Below are positions 32,688-39,859 of a DNA stretch of 64,000 nt, piece by piece. The stretch is from NCBI RefSeq assembly GCF_001676385.1, contig NZ_LYVJ01000015.1, forward strand, positions 1 through 64,000, written 5' to 3'. The notes under the pieces were generated by a model, which had not been told where the DNA came from, made no database searches, and saw only the letters and a list, made by a program, of their open reading frames with translations. The stretch is from Stenotrophomonas maltophilia. GTDB lineage: Bacteria > Pseudomonadota > Gammaproteobacteria > Xanthomonadales > Xanthomonadaceae. A program made the translations under genes and the position numbers. The first letter of the stretch is position 1, and each line of letters begins with the position of its first letter.

Positions 32688-32981
32688 TCAGACGCCACTG
32701 GCCACCTTCCCTCCGCCTGCCATCACCAGGCGCATCTGTACGACGTTGTCGGCAACAGCTGCCGGCGACGGTGCCCGCGCGCTGCGCGCCGGACGGTTGA
32801 GCCGACGCCATGCGGCGATGGCGTTGTCGGGGTCGGCATGCTTGCTGGTCGACCTGCAGGCGCACTCGACCAGGTGACCACCGCCGGCGGAGGCGCAGCG
32901 CTTGTCGTGGATGTGGCGCGCGCGGTGGCCGGCGGCGCAGTTCGGCAACCCTTCCGGGTGGCTGATATGTTCCTGGGTCAT
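32688..32981 (-). CDS. Small Cys/His-rich phage protein, Lar-like
   Basis: A 97-residue protein with CAAGHRARHIHDKRC and GGGHLVECAC, giving a Cys-His-His-Cys-His-Cys-Cys array that could bind zinc. It ends DPDNAIAAWRRLN before an Ala-rich tail. The spacing resembles restriction-alleviation (Lar) and related small zinc-ribbon phage proteins, where the segment before AIAAWN pairs two CxxC motifs. That function is a guess. Its ATGA start overlaps the preceding gene's stop. Confidence 0.6.
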   Translation of the reverse strand: MTQEHISHPEGLPNCAAGHRARHIHDKRCASAGGGHLVECACRSTSKHADPDNAIAAWRRLNRPARSARAPSPAAVADNVVQMRLVMAGGGKVASGV

Positions 32982-33562
32982 GGCTTGTTGCACTCCTCGA
33001 TGTGGGCTTCGAGCTGTTCAATCAGGAATGTGGCTTCGGTGGCCCTGCGGCGGCGCTCGTGCGTGCTGACCGGCGCCGGGCCGGCGTCCCGGATCCACTT
33101 CAGCGGCTCAAGGAACCAGCTCGGGTCGACAGGCAGCAGCTTGCGCGGGTCGGGCTTGTTGTTGGGTGGGAAGCAATCCGGCCCTGCCCAGTCCTCGCTC
33201 ATCCCGCAGCGCGTGCACACCCGCCGCTGGAAGTCGTGGACCTTCTCGGGCTGGATTACGCGCGGTGTCTCGAACAGTGCGCGGACAACGAGCCCACGCT
33301 GGTGCGCAGCGTAGACGTGTCCCGCGTCGGCCTGCATCCAGCAGCCAGGCCGGTGATCGTCCTTGTTGCGGTACTCCCAGCGCACTGGCTGAGCGGTGTA
33401 GAGCGCTTTCAGCAGGGTGTCAGCCCAAGCGCGCACCTCGCGACCGTCGACAGCGGTGGCCGGATCGACACGCCGCATGGCAGAGACAACCGCGGCGACA
33501 GGCGACGATGCCTTGGTGGCCTCGACAACGGTGGCCGAGGAAACAGGAAGTGGTGTGGTCAT
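32978..33562 (-). CDS. Phage early protein of unknown function
   Basis: A 194-residue soluble protein. It has an N-terminal Ala/Val-rich part, WEYRNKDDHRPGCWMQADAGHVYAAHQRGL in the middle (split here), and a possible zinc site VCTRCGMSEDW...DC at about 115-130. The C-terminal helix is highly charged. No family recognised. It overlaps both neighbours by ATGA, so it is translated as part of the leftward early operon. Confidence 0.65.
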   Translation of the reverse strand: MTTPLPVSSATVVEATKASSPVAAVVSAMRRVDPATAVDGREVRAWADTLLKALYTAQPVRWEYRNKDDHRPGCWMQADAGHVYAAHQRGLVVRALFETPRVIQPEKVHDFQRRVCTRCGMSEDWAGPDCFPPNNKPDPRKLLPVDPSWFLEPLKWIRDAGPAPVSTHERRRRATEATFLIEQLEAHIEECNKP

Positions 33563-33843
33563 GCGAACAGATCCAGTTGGGCCGGCGCGGCCGGCGGTGG
33601 TGCGGGTTCATCACGCAGCAGGTCGGCCATGCGGAACGTCACGGCCCACGCGTCGGTATGGCGGATCAGATACTGGTTTTCCTGGCACACAGAGATCTTT
33701 CCGGCGGAGATCAGGTAGCCGGCGTGCGCCGGGCCCGTGAATCCTTCGTACTCGATGCGCAGGATCTGCTCTCGACGCCAGCCGGCACGCAGCTTGCGGT
33801 CGAGGATCGAGCGGGCGAAGGCACGAAGCTGATCAGGGCCCAT
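33559..33843 (-). CDS. Phage early protein of unknown function
   Basis: A 94-residue protein, MGPDQLRAFARSILDRKLRAGW at the N-terminus and a PAQLDLFA tail. The terminal LDLF looks like a beta-clamp-binding motif (QLxLF), which is common in small phage proteins touching replication or repair. The clamp interaction is inferred. ATG 33843 overlaps the end of the preceding gene by 11 bases. Confidence 0.65.
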   Translation of the reverse strand: MGPDQLRAFARSILDRKLRAGWRREQILRIEYEGFTGPAHAGYLISAGKISVCQENQYLIRHTDAWAVTFRMADLLRDEPAPPPAAPAQLDLFA

Positions 33844-34144
33844 CGCTGCTTCCCTTGGGCGGAATCGGCCCGGTGTGGCGGTAGTCACGGAGCGGGTCGG
33901 TGATGAATCGGCCATGTTCTTTGCGCAGCACGCTGTATTCGGGGAAAGCGCTGTCGGGAAGATGGTCGTACGCCTCGGCCATCAGGGCGACGAAGCGTTC
34001 CTGCCATTCCTTTGGCATTGACTGCAGGGTGCGACGAGGCACCACCAGGTATGCGGCATAGGTGAGGCCAAACGCGTTCCAGATCGGGCCGTCGGAATAG
34101 GGCACCGATGCCTGGGCCGGGTTGCTGAGCAGCTGGTCAGTCAT
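33833..34144 (-). CDS. Phage early protein of unknown function
   Basis: A 103-residue soluble protein, MTDQLLSNPAQASVPYSDGP at the start, with LTYAAYLVVPRRTLQSMPKEWQ and a C-terminal HGRFITDPLRDYRHTGP. It resembles the conserved phage protein type with a VPRxxLQSMP motif, of unknown function. Its end overlaps the next gene, keeping the operon intact. Confidence 0.65.
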   Translation of the reverse strand: MTDQLLSNPAQASVPYSDGPIWNAFGLTYAAYLVVPRRTLQSMPKEWQERFVALMAEAYDHLPDSAFPEYSVLRKEHGRFITDPLRDYRHTGPIPPKGSSDGP

Positions 34145-34214
34145 TGGACGACGCGCTCCACGTTGGCGAGGTCTTGTATGCTGAGAAGTGGGATGGCTGT
34201 GACAGGGGAGTTAA

Positions 34215-34442
34215 GTGGTCGAGCGAGCGCGGTGGCACGAGGACTGGAACTTCAAGATCAGGGGAAGAGACGTGACGGTCCGTGTAGCTACTGATGGCCC
34301 CGGCAGGGGCGAGGTGACTGCTATCCACGTGATCTATGGTCCTAGCCAGGCCGGCTTGGCCATTCCGGTGACTTCGCAGAAGGACGCCATGGAGAAAGCC
34401 GAAGCTCTGCTTAGCGATCTGATGGGCTCGAACTGGTACTGA
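34215..34442 (+). CDS. Small plus-strand ORF inside the leftward operon
   Basis: A 75-residue product with beta-like segments (FKIRGRDVTVRVATDGPGRG; AIHVIYGPSQAGLAIPV). GTG 34215 follows AGGGGAG at an ideal distance, and codon use looks coding. It opposes every neighbouring gene between 31447 and 35829. It would need its own promoter in 34145-34214, where none is obvious. No family recognised. Confidence 0.55.
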   Translation: MVERARWHEDWNFKIRGRDVTVRVATDGPGRGEVTAIHVIYGPSQAGLAIPVTSQKDAMEKAEALLSDLMGSNWY

Positions 34443-34480
34443 CTTAGCGCTCGCCAGCGCCGCAATCTTGTTGGCATCGC

Positions 34481-34690
34481 TTATGCCTGCATGTCCTTGC
34501 TAGTGGTGGAGCGCGCGCTGTGCGCGGCGAGGTGTTCCCAGCGTTCGGCTTCGCCCACGTAGTAGTCGTGGCGTTCCTGCCGGACGGTGGCGGTGAACTG
34601 CACGTCGTGCAGTGCGCGCTCGGCGGCGGCGCGGTTGGCCGCTGCCGTGCGGGCCGGATCGTGGTCGAAGATGTCGAGCTGGTTACGCAC
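34481..34690 (-). CDS. Small phage early protein
   Basis: A 69-residue protein MRNQLDIFDHDPARTAAANRA..., with a GTG start at 34690 preceded by AGGAG. The N-terminal QLDIF motif could be a sliding-clamp-binding element. The rest is a charged amphipathic helix. Function unknown. Confidence 0.65.
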   Translation of the reverse strand: MRNQLDIFDHDPARTAAANRAAAERALHDVQFTATVRQERHDYYVGEAERWEHLAAHSARSTTSKDMQA

Positions 34691-34777
34691 GCTGGACTCC
34701 TGGGATGGGTTGCCGGCTGCTGGAACCCGGCCGGCGCGGATTCCCTGCGCTACAGGGGGCGAGCGCAGGGCAGGGGA

Positions 34778-35020
34778 TCAGTGGGTGTCGTCGGCGGAGA
34801 GCGGGCCGCGCTGTCGTTCATCGCTGCGGCGCTGTATCTCGGCCTTGAACGCCGGCCAGGTGGTGTTGAGGTCCTCCCAGCAGCGCCATGCGAAGAACAC
34901 GGCGCCGATGGCGCAGGCGAGGGCGACAGCGTCGACCTGGTTGCGCAGGGCCCAAGCGAGCACGGCGAGGAGCAGGCCGACGACGACGGCGCAGAAGAAG
35001 GGCAGGGCCAGGTGGCGCAT
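34778..35020 (-). CDS. Small two-helix membrane protein
   Basis: An 80-residue protein, MRHLALPFFCAVVVGLLLAV followed by a second hydrophobic helix (VALACAIGAVFFAW), then a charged tail. Its ATG overlaps the upstream 37-codon gene as TAATG. Prophage early membrane proteins of this size can act in superinfection exclusion; nothing in the sequence shows it here. Confidence 0.65.
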   Translation of the reverse strand: MRHLALPFFCAVVVGLLLAVLAWALRNQVDAVALACAIGAVFFAWRCWEDLNTTWPAFKAEIQRRSDERQRGPLSADDTH

Positions 35021-35133
35021 TACTCGGTCTCCTGTTCGGCAGTGGGCTCGGCCGGCGCCGACGCCGGGCTGACGGGCGGGGTGATGGGCGGGATGCCGGC
35101 GGCCATGGCGGCGAAGAAGTCGTGGTCGGTCAC
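35020..35133 (-). CDS. 37-residue phage early ORF
   Basis: A GTG start at 35133 overlaps the stop of the preceding gene (GTGA), and its TAA overlaps the next start (TAATG). The product begins MTDHDFFAAMAAGIPPITPP and is Pro/Ala-rich. Tight coupling on both sides supports a real gene. Function unknown. Confidence 0.55.
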   Translation of the reverse strand: MTDHDFFAAMAAGIPPITPPVSPASAPAEPTAEQETE

Positions 35134-35429
35134 GCGGCACCGCCGTTGGCATGCTCAGTGAGGAATGCCTGGATCTTCGGCGCGAGGGTGGCCGGCAGAT
35201 CGATGCATGCCGAGCCAAGCCACAGCGCGGCAGGGGTGTCGGTATCAGCATCGTGGGCATCTACCCGCGGCACTTTTCCGGGACTGGCGCAGGCGAAGGC
35301 AATCCCTCGGTGCTTCCTGTCCTTCCCTACGAAGGTGTAGAGCGACATGCGCCAGGAGTTGTCGCTGTTCCGGGTGAGGCCGAGGTTCGCGCCGAAGCAC
35401 TTGGCGGTGAATTCGACTTGGGTGCTCAT
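35130..35429 (-). CDS. Phage early protein of unknown function
   Basis: A 99-residue soluble protein starting MSTQVEFTAKCFGANL, with a beta-rich first half (WRMSLYTFVGKDRKHRGIAFAC) and a C-terminal helix (LAPKIQAFLTEHANGG). No family recognised. ATG 35429 overlaps the upstream stop as ATGA. Confidence 0.65.
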   Translation of the reverse strand: MSTQVEFTAKCFGANLGLTRNSDNSWRMSLYTFVGKDRKHRGIAFACASPGKVPRVDAHDADTDTPAALWLGSACIDLPATLAPKIQAFLTEHANGGAA

Positions 35430-35641
35430 GCAGCACCGCCTTTGGCGCGCGCTGCACGGCGGACGGCGGCGACGGCGCCTGCAGCGCTCTGACCGTGCCG
35501 CAGGACGGCATTGGCGGCGATGCTGGCGGCGATGACGACCTGGTAGGGGAGGAGGCCCCAGCGGCGCCCGGCGCGGGCGACGATGCCTGCGGCGGCGGCC
35601 GCGCGCTGAGCGTTGGAGTGGCGGGCGAGGGTAGCGCTCAT
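35426..35641 (-). CDS. Small Ala-rich phage early protein
   Basis: A 71-residue basic, Ala-rich protein with one weakly hydrophobic helix (LLPYQVVIAASIAANAVL). It is joined to both neighbours by ATGA overlaps. Function unknown. Confidence 0.6.
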   Translation of the reverse strand: MSATLARHSNAQRAAAAAGIVARAGRRWGLLPYQVVIAASIAANAVLRHGQSAAGAVAAVRRAARAKGGAA

Positions 35642-35829
35642 GCGGCGGCGCCCTGCTGCGCGGCGCGCAGCTGCTTGGCGGCTTCCAGCAGCTGGCCGGC
35701 ATAGTGCTCGGCTTCGTCAGCGGACTGAAGGAGGCGGGCAGCGCCCAGGTCGGAAACCACCTTGGCGTTGAGGCTGTCGGCGGCGACGGTTGGCGTCGAC
35801 TGGCGGACGCCGAGGGAAAGGGTGGCCAT
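35638..35829 (-). CDS. First gene of the leftward early operon
   Basis: A 63-residue protein beginning MATLSLGVRQSTPTVAADSL, with an amphipathic helix (SADEAEHYAGQLLEAAKQLRAAQQ). ATG follows AGGAG; the expected pL transcript starts about 47 bases upstream. Lambda N occupies this place, but no Arg-rich box B-binding motif is visible, so antitermination is not claimed. Confidence 0.65.
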   Translation of the reverse strand: MATLSLGVRQSTPTVAADSLNAKVVSDLGAARLLQSADEAEHYAGQLLEAAKQLRAAQQGAAA

Positions 35830-35882
35830 GCTGATCTCCTGCGCCTGGCCCCGGGATGGGGTGATGTTGGGCGACAGGATGT

Positions 35883-35953
35883 AGACTACGGAATACCGTA
35901 ATACCTTGTCAAACGGAATTCCGTAGAAAATTATGAACCTACGGAATTGGGTT
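35883..35953 (-). promoter_or_regulatory. Leftward early promoter (pL) with three operator sites
   Basis: On the minus strand TTGACA (35912-35907), an 18-base spacer, and TAGTCT (35888-35883). Operators: TACGGAATACCGTA (35887-35900) in the spacer, ACGGAATTCCGT (35913-35924) abutting the -35, and a degenerate half-palindrome ACGGAATTGGGTT (35941-35953). Repressor bound here would cover the promoter. Confidence 0.85.
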
Positions 35954-36117
35954 CATGAATGGCTCGTCCGCCCCTGCAAGTGACACGGCTGAGCCAGGCT
36001 GGGATGCTGCTCCTTGGGCAGTAGTAGCAGTACTAATGACTGCAATAGGCACACACCTATATGATTCGGCTGCCCAGGACGGGCGGACGACAGGGGAATG
36101 GCTTGAGTAAGGTGACG

Positions 36118-36465
36118 ATGAAGCACGTGCAGCACCCCGCGTTTACCAGCGCCATGGCGACTGGAATCGCGCTGGCTGGCCCTAGCCCGGACGGATATGT
36201 GCATATCCAGTACTGGCGCGAGGGTCTGCGCATGCTGCAGGAGAATTTCGAGCAAGAGATCTTTGTTCAAGACGGAATTCAGGTCGCTCGCCTTAAGGCC
36301 GAGGGCAACGAAACGGAGGCCTTCCGGGAGGACGTTGCAACGGTTCTCATCCCAGTGGCTAAGTTCGACGAATTCTGCGACGCGATGTGCAAGATGCGGG
36401 ACTCACTTAAGCAGTCCCTAGCGGCGCGTGAAGCCGCAATAGCCAAGCACGGCACGGAACCTTAA
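36118..36465 (+). CDS. Phage protein of unknown function near the switch
   Basis: A 115-residue protein starting MKHVQHPAFTSAMATGIALAG, with a beta-strand region (GYVHIQYWREGLRML) and a C-terminal helix of mixed charge ending AIAKHGTEP. A TTG at 36103 with AGGGGA upstream is an equally good start and adds five residues. It lies between pL and the repressor, transcribed opposite to the repressor. The rex or immunity-linked position suggests an accessory function, unproven. Confidence 0.65.
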   Translation: MKHVQHPAFTSAMATGIALAGPSPDGYVHIQYWREGLRMLQENFEQEIFVQDGIQVARLKAEGNETEAFREDVATVLIPVAKFDEFCDAMCKMRDSLKQSLAAREAAIAKHGTEP

Positions 36466-36467
36466 CG

Positions 36468-36845
36468 GTGTCCGGCGTAGACAAGGCTGGTGGTCTGGAC
36501 TTCGTTGTTCAGTTTCCAGCAGCCATCGTGTCGTCTTCTCCGGACGGGCTGAGAACGGTAGTTGTTAGAGTAAGCCCGTCGGCCCCCATTCTGAAGACGT
36601 TGGAAACACCCGTGTCGAGTTCGGGTCCGCAACCTATGACTGATTTTTCAAAGTTCGACGACCGTCTCCGTGCGGTCGAAATCGATGTTGCGACGATCAA
36701 GGAGCGCATCACTCATATGCCTACTACCGTGAAGATGTGGGTGGCGATAGCCTCCATCACGATTCCGGTGGGAGCGGCCGTTGTGGGTATCTTGAGCTGG
36801 GTTCTTCAGAACATGCTGGAACCGCTATTGAAGGCTGCGACGTAA
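36468..36845 (+). CDS. Tail-anchored small membrane protein
   Basis: A 125-residue frame from GTG 36468; the conserved-looking part starts at Met57 (MTDFSKFDDRLRAVEIDVATI), has a coiled-coil stretch, then a single C-terminal membrane helix (MWVAIASITIPVGAAVVGILS). The pattern RLxxVExDVAxIKxRI-x-HxPTT before a terminal helix recurs in small phage membrane proteins. The true start may be ATG 36636. It follows the previous gene by two bases and ends before a terminator. Confidence 0.6.
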   Translation: MSGVDKAGGLDFVVQFPAAIVSSSPDGLRTVVVRVSPSAPILKTLETPVSSSGPQPMTDFSKFDDRLRAVEIDVATIKERITHMPTTVKMWVAIASITIPVGAAVVGILSWVLQNMLEPLLKAAT

Positions 36846-36870
36846 TCGCCTTGCTTGTCGCTGGGAAGAA

Positions 36871-36896
36871 AGCCCCGCTCCGGCGGGGCTTTTTTG
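36871..36896 (+). terminator. Intrinsic terminator facing the repressor gene
   Basis: AGCCCCGC-TCC-GGCGGGGCTTTTTT: an 8-bp stem with T tract, ending the two plus-strand genes and lying 41 bp from the convergent repressor stop. Confidence 0.9.
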
Positions 36897-36936
36897 TTGT
36901 CCCAGATTGGGACGATAGTGGCAGCCTGTTGCGACC

Positions 36937-37611
36937 TCAGAACTTCCGCAGCCCTGCGTGGATCAGCGCCTTGCCAAGGATGCTCACATCGCCAGGATCC
37001 GGCCTATAGGCTGGGAAGTCGGTGTTGACACTTACAACGTAGAGACCGTCGCCACGCTTCTGCAGCATCTTGATCTGGGTCTCGCCCCCGATGTTGATCA
37101 GGTAGTAGTCGTCGCCGTCGAAGTAGTTGCAGCTGGTATCGATCCAGACAATGTCGCCGTCTTCGAGCTTGGGCCGCATCGATGGCCCGCGGCCGGTGAT
37201 GATCTGGATCCTGCCAGGCTTAGGTAGGTATCCGAGCTTCCGGCGGACCTCCCACTCGGCGACCTCGATGGTCTTCACTACCTCCGGGTAGTCCTGGTTG
37301 ACCAGCCCTGCACCCATCCCTGCACCCCCTTCAAACAAGTCGAAGCGAACATAGCCCGGGGGCGTCTCAGTCTCCGAGAACGATGCGACTGGAGCCCCAC
37401 GGTCACCCTTGGGGCCGCGTCCGGTTTCCAGCCAATCGGCATGGACACCGAGTCGAGCGGCGATCTTGTGTAGGGCGGTGCTGGACTTCGATAGGCCCAA
37501 TTCAAGATTGGAAAGGGTGGTCGGCGCGATGCCGGCGAACTTTGCCAGTTCCCCGCGACTGATCCCCTGGGCTTCGCGCTCTGCGCGAATTCTTGTGCCG
37601 ATAGTCTCCAT
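36937..37611 (-). CDS. CI-type repressor (HTH plus S24 peptidase)
   Basis: A 224-residue prophage repressor. The N-terminal XRE helix-turn-helix is at about residues 6-60 (QGISRGELAKFAGIAPTTLSNLELGLSK, split here). A linker with FEGGAGMGAG could hold the Ala-Gly autocleavage site. The LexA-like C-terminal domain has catalytic Ser in GRGPSMRPKL, and Lys in ETQIKMLQKRG. It should bind the ACGGAAYNCCGT operators and be cleaved after RecA activation. ATG 37611 fits the HTH; the longer frame runs across operators. Confidence 0.93.
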   Translation of the reverse strand: METIGTRIRAEREAQGISRGELAKFAGIAPTTLSNLELGLSKSSTALHKIAARLGVHADWLETGRGPKGDRGAPVASFSETETPPGYVRFDLFEGGAGMGAGLVNQDYPEVVKTIEVAEWEVRRKLGYLPKPGRIQIITGRGPSMRPKLEDGDIVWIDTSCNYFDGDDYYLINIGGETQIKMLQKRGDGLYVVSVNTDFPAYRPDPGDVSILGKALIHAGLRKF

Positions 37612-37623
37612 CCCATCATTTGA

Positions 37624-37677
37624 ACGGAACTCCGTAACGGAATGCCGTTGACTTGATGCTACGGAATACCGTAGTGT
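37624..37677 (+). promoter_or_regulatory. Rightward early promoter (pR) with three operator sites
   Basis: Operators ACGGAACTCCGT (37624-37635), ACGGAATGCCGT (37637-37648) and TACGGAATACCGTA (37660-37673). Promoter TTGACT (37648-37653), an 18-base spacer, TAGTGT (37672-37677), the same geometry as pL. The repressor promoter should run leftward through the same sites. Confidence 0.88.
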
Positions 37678-37684
37678 GGCCGGC

Positions 37685-38143
37685 ATGGACAAATCTTGGG
37701 CTTCCATCATTGGTGAGCTTCAGTCGGTGGGTATGACGTATGCCCAGATCGGCGAGGCGATCGGCGCAGCTGGGTCGACCGTGGGTGATCTCGCCACGGG
37801 ACGATCACAGTCGCCTCGAGCGGCGAGTGCCTTTGCGTTGCTTAAGTTGCATTCGAGCAGGTTCCTCCAGGGCAGTCCGGCTGAAGGTTCAACCCTTCGC
37901 CAGTTGGTCGACAGCCGCATGAACAAGCGCGCGCTGCGCGCCCGGCTCGGCCTCGCAAACGACAAGCACCTCGCGACCTTGCTCCAGCTTCCCGTAGCTG
38001 AGGTCGAGGCTTGGCCGGAAGAGGGCGTTTTGCCGGCACTGCCGCAGATCCAGCGCCTGCTCGGCGGCGAGGTGAAGCCGCCCGATCCCGTAGCACCTAC
38101 CGATTTCGACCATGACCGAATTGTCCCGGTCGATGCGGCCTGA
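37685..38143 (+). CDS. Cro-like HTH regulator
   Basis: A 152-residue DNA-binding protein with an N-terminal helix-turn-helix (ASIIGELQSVGMTYAQIGEAIGAAGSTVGDLATG, split here) and a second helical part that reads like another weak HTH (NKRALRARLGLANDKHLATLL). It lies divergent from the repressor and directly downstream of pR, as Cro does. Only 7 bases separate the -10 box from ATG 37685, so the message is probably leaderless. Its length is larger than lambda Cro. Confidence 0.8.
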   Translation: MDKSWASIIGELQSVGMTYAQIGEAIGAAGSTVGDLATGRSQSPRAASAFALLKLHSSRFLQGSPAEGSTLRQLVDSRMNKRALRARLGLANDKHLATLLQLPVAEVEAWPEEGVLPALPQIQRLLGGEVKPPDPVAPTDFDHDRIVPVDAA

Positions 38144-38201
38144 CGTGTCGCGCGCTGTAGCAGTTCGTTCCACAACTTCCTCCTGAACTTCTCATACGGA
38201 T

Positions 38202-38387
38202 ATGTACGCAGATCCTTCGAACCTTCGTGACAACCCGATCAAGGTCCGGTTCAACGACACGGAAAAGGCATTGATCGATGCGGCGGCGAACTTCAACGGG
38301 CGCCAGCCTGCGGTGTTCGTTCGTGACTTGGTGCTGGCCGGCCTCGCCGCGCTGGAACAGCGTAGCCCCGACCGTGATGTGGCCTGA
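38202..38387 (+). CDS. Small ribbon-helix-helix-like protein
   Basis: A 61-residue protein MYADPSNLRDNPIKVRFNDTE..., with a basic beta segment (PIKVRFND) followed by two helices (EKALIDAAANFN; QPAVFVRDLVLAGL), the order seen in ribbon-helix-helix repressors. It could be a CII-type regulator by position. No clear ribosome site precedes it. Confidence 0.65.
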   Translation: MYADPSNLRDNPIKVRFNDTEKALIDAAANFNGRQPAVFVRDLVLAGLAALEQRSPDRDVA

Positions 38388-38416
38388 AGGACCCAAAGAG
38401 TCCCTGGGGAGGGTCC

Positions 38417-38608
38417 ATGGAAATTCAGCTGTCGCGCGATCAGCGAAAGCTGCTTGATCAATACGCGGCCTCGCTGGGGATCACTCCTGAGGAGGCCGCA
38501 ACAGAGCTGGCACGCGGCGAACTTGGGCGCCGCTACCGGCTCCCGAGAACCAACGGCGAAGTAGTCCCTTTTCAGGGACTGAAACGGCCCGAAGACCCTA
38601 CGAGGTAG
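38417..38608 (+). CDS. Small phage DNA-binding candidate
   Basis: A 63-residue protein MEIQLSRDQRKLLDQYAASLGITPEEAATELARG..., again a short strand then two helices (ribbon-helix-helix-like). GGGGAGGG precedes ATG. Function unknown. Confidence 0.65.
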   Translation: MEIQLSRDQRKLLDQYAASLGITPEEAATELARGELGRRYRLPRTNGEVVPFQGLKRPEDPTR

Positions 38609-38613
38609 TACCG

Positions 38614-38928
38614 ATGAGCAGCACGCTCGCGCGCTCCACCGATCCGCACACCAGCCATGCCGCTGCTGCCGAACTTGTCGCCAGCGGCGCGCTACGCGTC
38701 CAACACGCCAAGGCTGAGGCTGCGGTGATCCGCCATCCAGGCCAGAGCAGCCTGCACCTGTCGACGCTGACTGGCCTCGATCGCCATATGTTGGGTCGCC
38801 GACTGCCTGAGCTGGCCCGCGAGGGACGCATTTGGCGCGGCCCAACCGCGCCGTGCGCAACCACGGGCAAGCCTGCATGCACCTGGTGGCCGGTTGCGCC
38901 GGGCGAGAACCTGACGCTGGGGCTCTGA
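38614..38928 (+). CDS. Winged-helix-like phage protein
   Basis: A 104-residue protein starting MSSTLARSTDPHTSHAAAAEL, a stretch found in phage proteins with the DPxTSHxAA motif. It has a winged-helix-like core (PGQSSLHLSTLTGLDRHMLGRRLPELAREGRI, split). It begins 5 bases after the previous gene and ends just before the replication gene. Role in replication control is possible but not shown. Confidence 0.65.
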   Translation: MSSTLARSTDPHTSHAAAAELVASGALRVQHAKAEAAVIRHPGQSSLHLSTLTGLDRHMLGRRLPELAREGRIWRGPTAPCATTGKPACTWWPVAPGENLTLGL

Positions 38929-38929
38929 C

Positions 38930-39859
38930 ATGTCGACCATCATCATGTCTCAGTGCTGGCCGCTACAGGGCCTGAGCGTCACGCAGAAGGCGGTGCTGAT
39001 CTCGTTGGCTGATCAGGCGAACGACGACGGCGTGTGCTGGCCGGCGGTGGGCACCATCGCCGCGCGCTGCTGCATGTCGGCGCGCGCTGTGCGCACGGCA
39101 ATGGATCATCTGGAGGCCGTTGGCCTGCTGACCCGTGACCGCCGGTTCAACAGCAGCACGGTCTACAGGGTCACTCCGGCCAACTTCGACAAGGCCGCTG
39201 CGCCGTCGAAGGCTGGCCGCAAGTCTGGAAAAGCAGGTACTGCACCGGGCGCAGGGGCTGCGCCCCATGCAGGGGGTGCGCCCGATGCAGGGGGGGATGC
39301 GCCCCATGCAGGGGGTGCGCCCGATGCAGGGGGGGATGCGCCCCATGCAGGGGGGGATGCACCGGGCGCAGGTCTGGGGGTGCGCCCCGTGCCGCCTAAC
39401 CGTCATATAACCCTCAATGAACCGTCAGGAGAACCGTCATTTCCGGCGGGCCTGCCGGCCGCGCCGCCGGCGGCGGATTCCGAGACCGACCTGCAGGCAG
39501 CGTGCCGTGCCACCTGGGCGGCCTACGCCAGCGCTTACCGCGACCGCCACGGTGTGGCGCCGGTGCGCAACGCGAAGGTCAACGCCAACGTCCGGCAGAT
39601 CGTGCAGCGGCTCGGCCACAGCGAGGCGCCGCTGGTGGCCGCGTGGTTCCTGACCGTCAACGAGCGCTACGTGGTGCAGAACATGCACGACCTGGGCGCG
39701 CTGCTGGCGAAGTGCGAGGCATACCGCACGCAGTGGGCCACCGGTCGGCAGGTGACCGAGGAAGCCGCCCGGCAGACGGACAAGACCCAGACCAACCTGG
39801 GCGCCGCCGACGCCGCCAAGGCGCTGCTGGCACAGAGGAGGGCGGCACATGCTGGGTAA
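38930..39859 (+). CDS. Phage replication initiator, helix-turn-helix type (O-like)
   Basis: A 309-residue protein. Residues 10-75 form a winged helix of the phage-O/HTH_36 type (LSVTQKAVLISLADQANDDGVCWPAVGTIAARCCMSARAVRTAMDHLEAVGLL, split). Residues about 105-150 are a repetitive Ala-Pro-Gly-Asp linker coded by tandem DNA repeats. A C-terminal helical domain follows. Lambda O also binds repeats inside its own gene, so the origin is probably at 39243-39372. It overlaps the next gene by 11 bases. ATG 38945 (Met6) is another possible start. Confidence 0.82.
   Translation: MSTIIMSQCWPLQGLSVTQKAVLISLADQANDDGVCWPAVGTIAARCCMSARAVRTAMDHLEAVGLLTRDRRFNSSTVYRVTPANFDKAAAPSKAGRKSGKAGTAPGAGAAPHAGGAPDAGGDAPHAGGAPDAGGDAPHAGGDAPGAGLGVRPVPPNRHITLNEPSGEPSFPAGLPAAPPAADSETDLQAACRATWAAYASAYRDRHGVAPVRNAKVNANVRQIVQRLGHSEAPLVAAWFLTVNERYVVQNMHDLGALLAKCEAYRTQWATGRQVTEEAARQTDKTQTNLGAADAAKALLAQRRAAHAG
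39243..39372. repeat. In-frame tandem repeats, candidate replication-origin iterons
   Basis: Six to seven units of 18 or 21 bp share the core GCGCCCSATGCAGGGG. They encode alternating APHAGG and APDAGGD in the replication initiator. Unit lengths are multiples of three, keeping the frame open. Confidence 0.75.

Noticed and set aside
33002..33903. Plus-strand frames of about 240 codons over the leftward operon
   Set aside because: They are antisense to tightly coupled small phage genes with ATGA overlaps, and show Arg/Pro-rich shadow composition.
35638..35829. Lambda N-type antiterminator as first pL gene
   Set aside because: The product has no Arg-rich motif and no convincing boxB hairpin was seen in the short leader.
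39243..39372. Tandem repeats as a CRISPR array
   Set aside because: Units are 18-21 bp with no unique spacers, and they are in frame within the replication gene.
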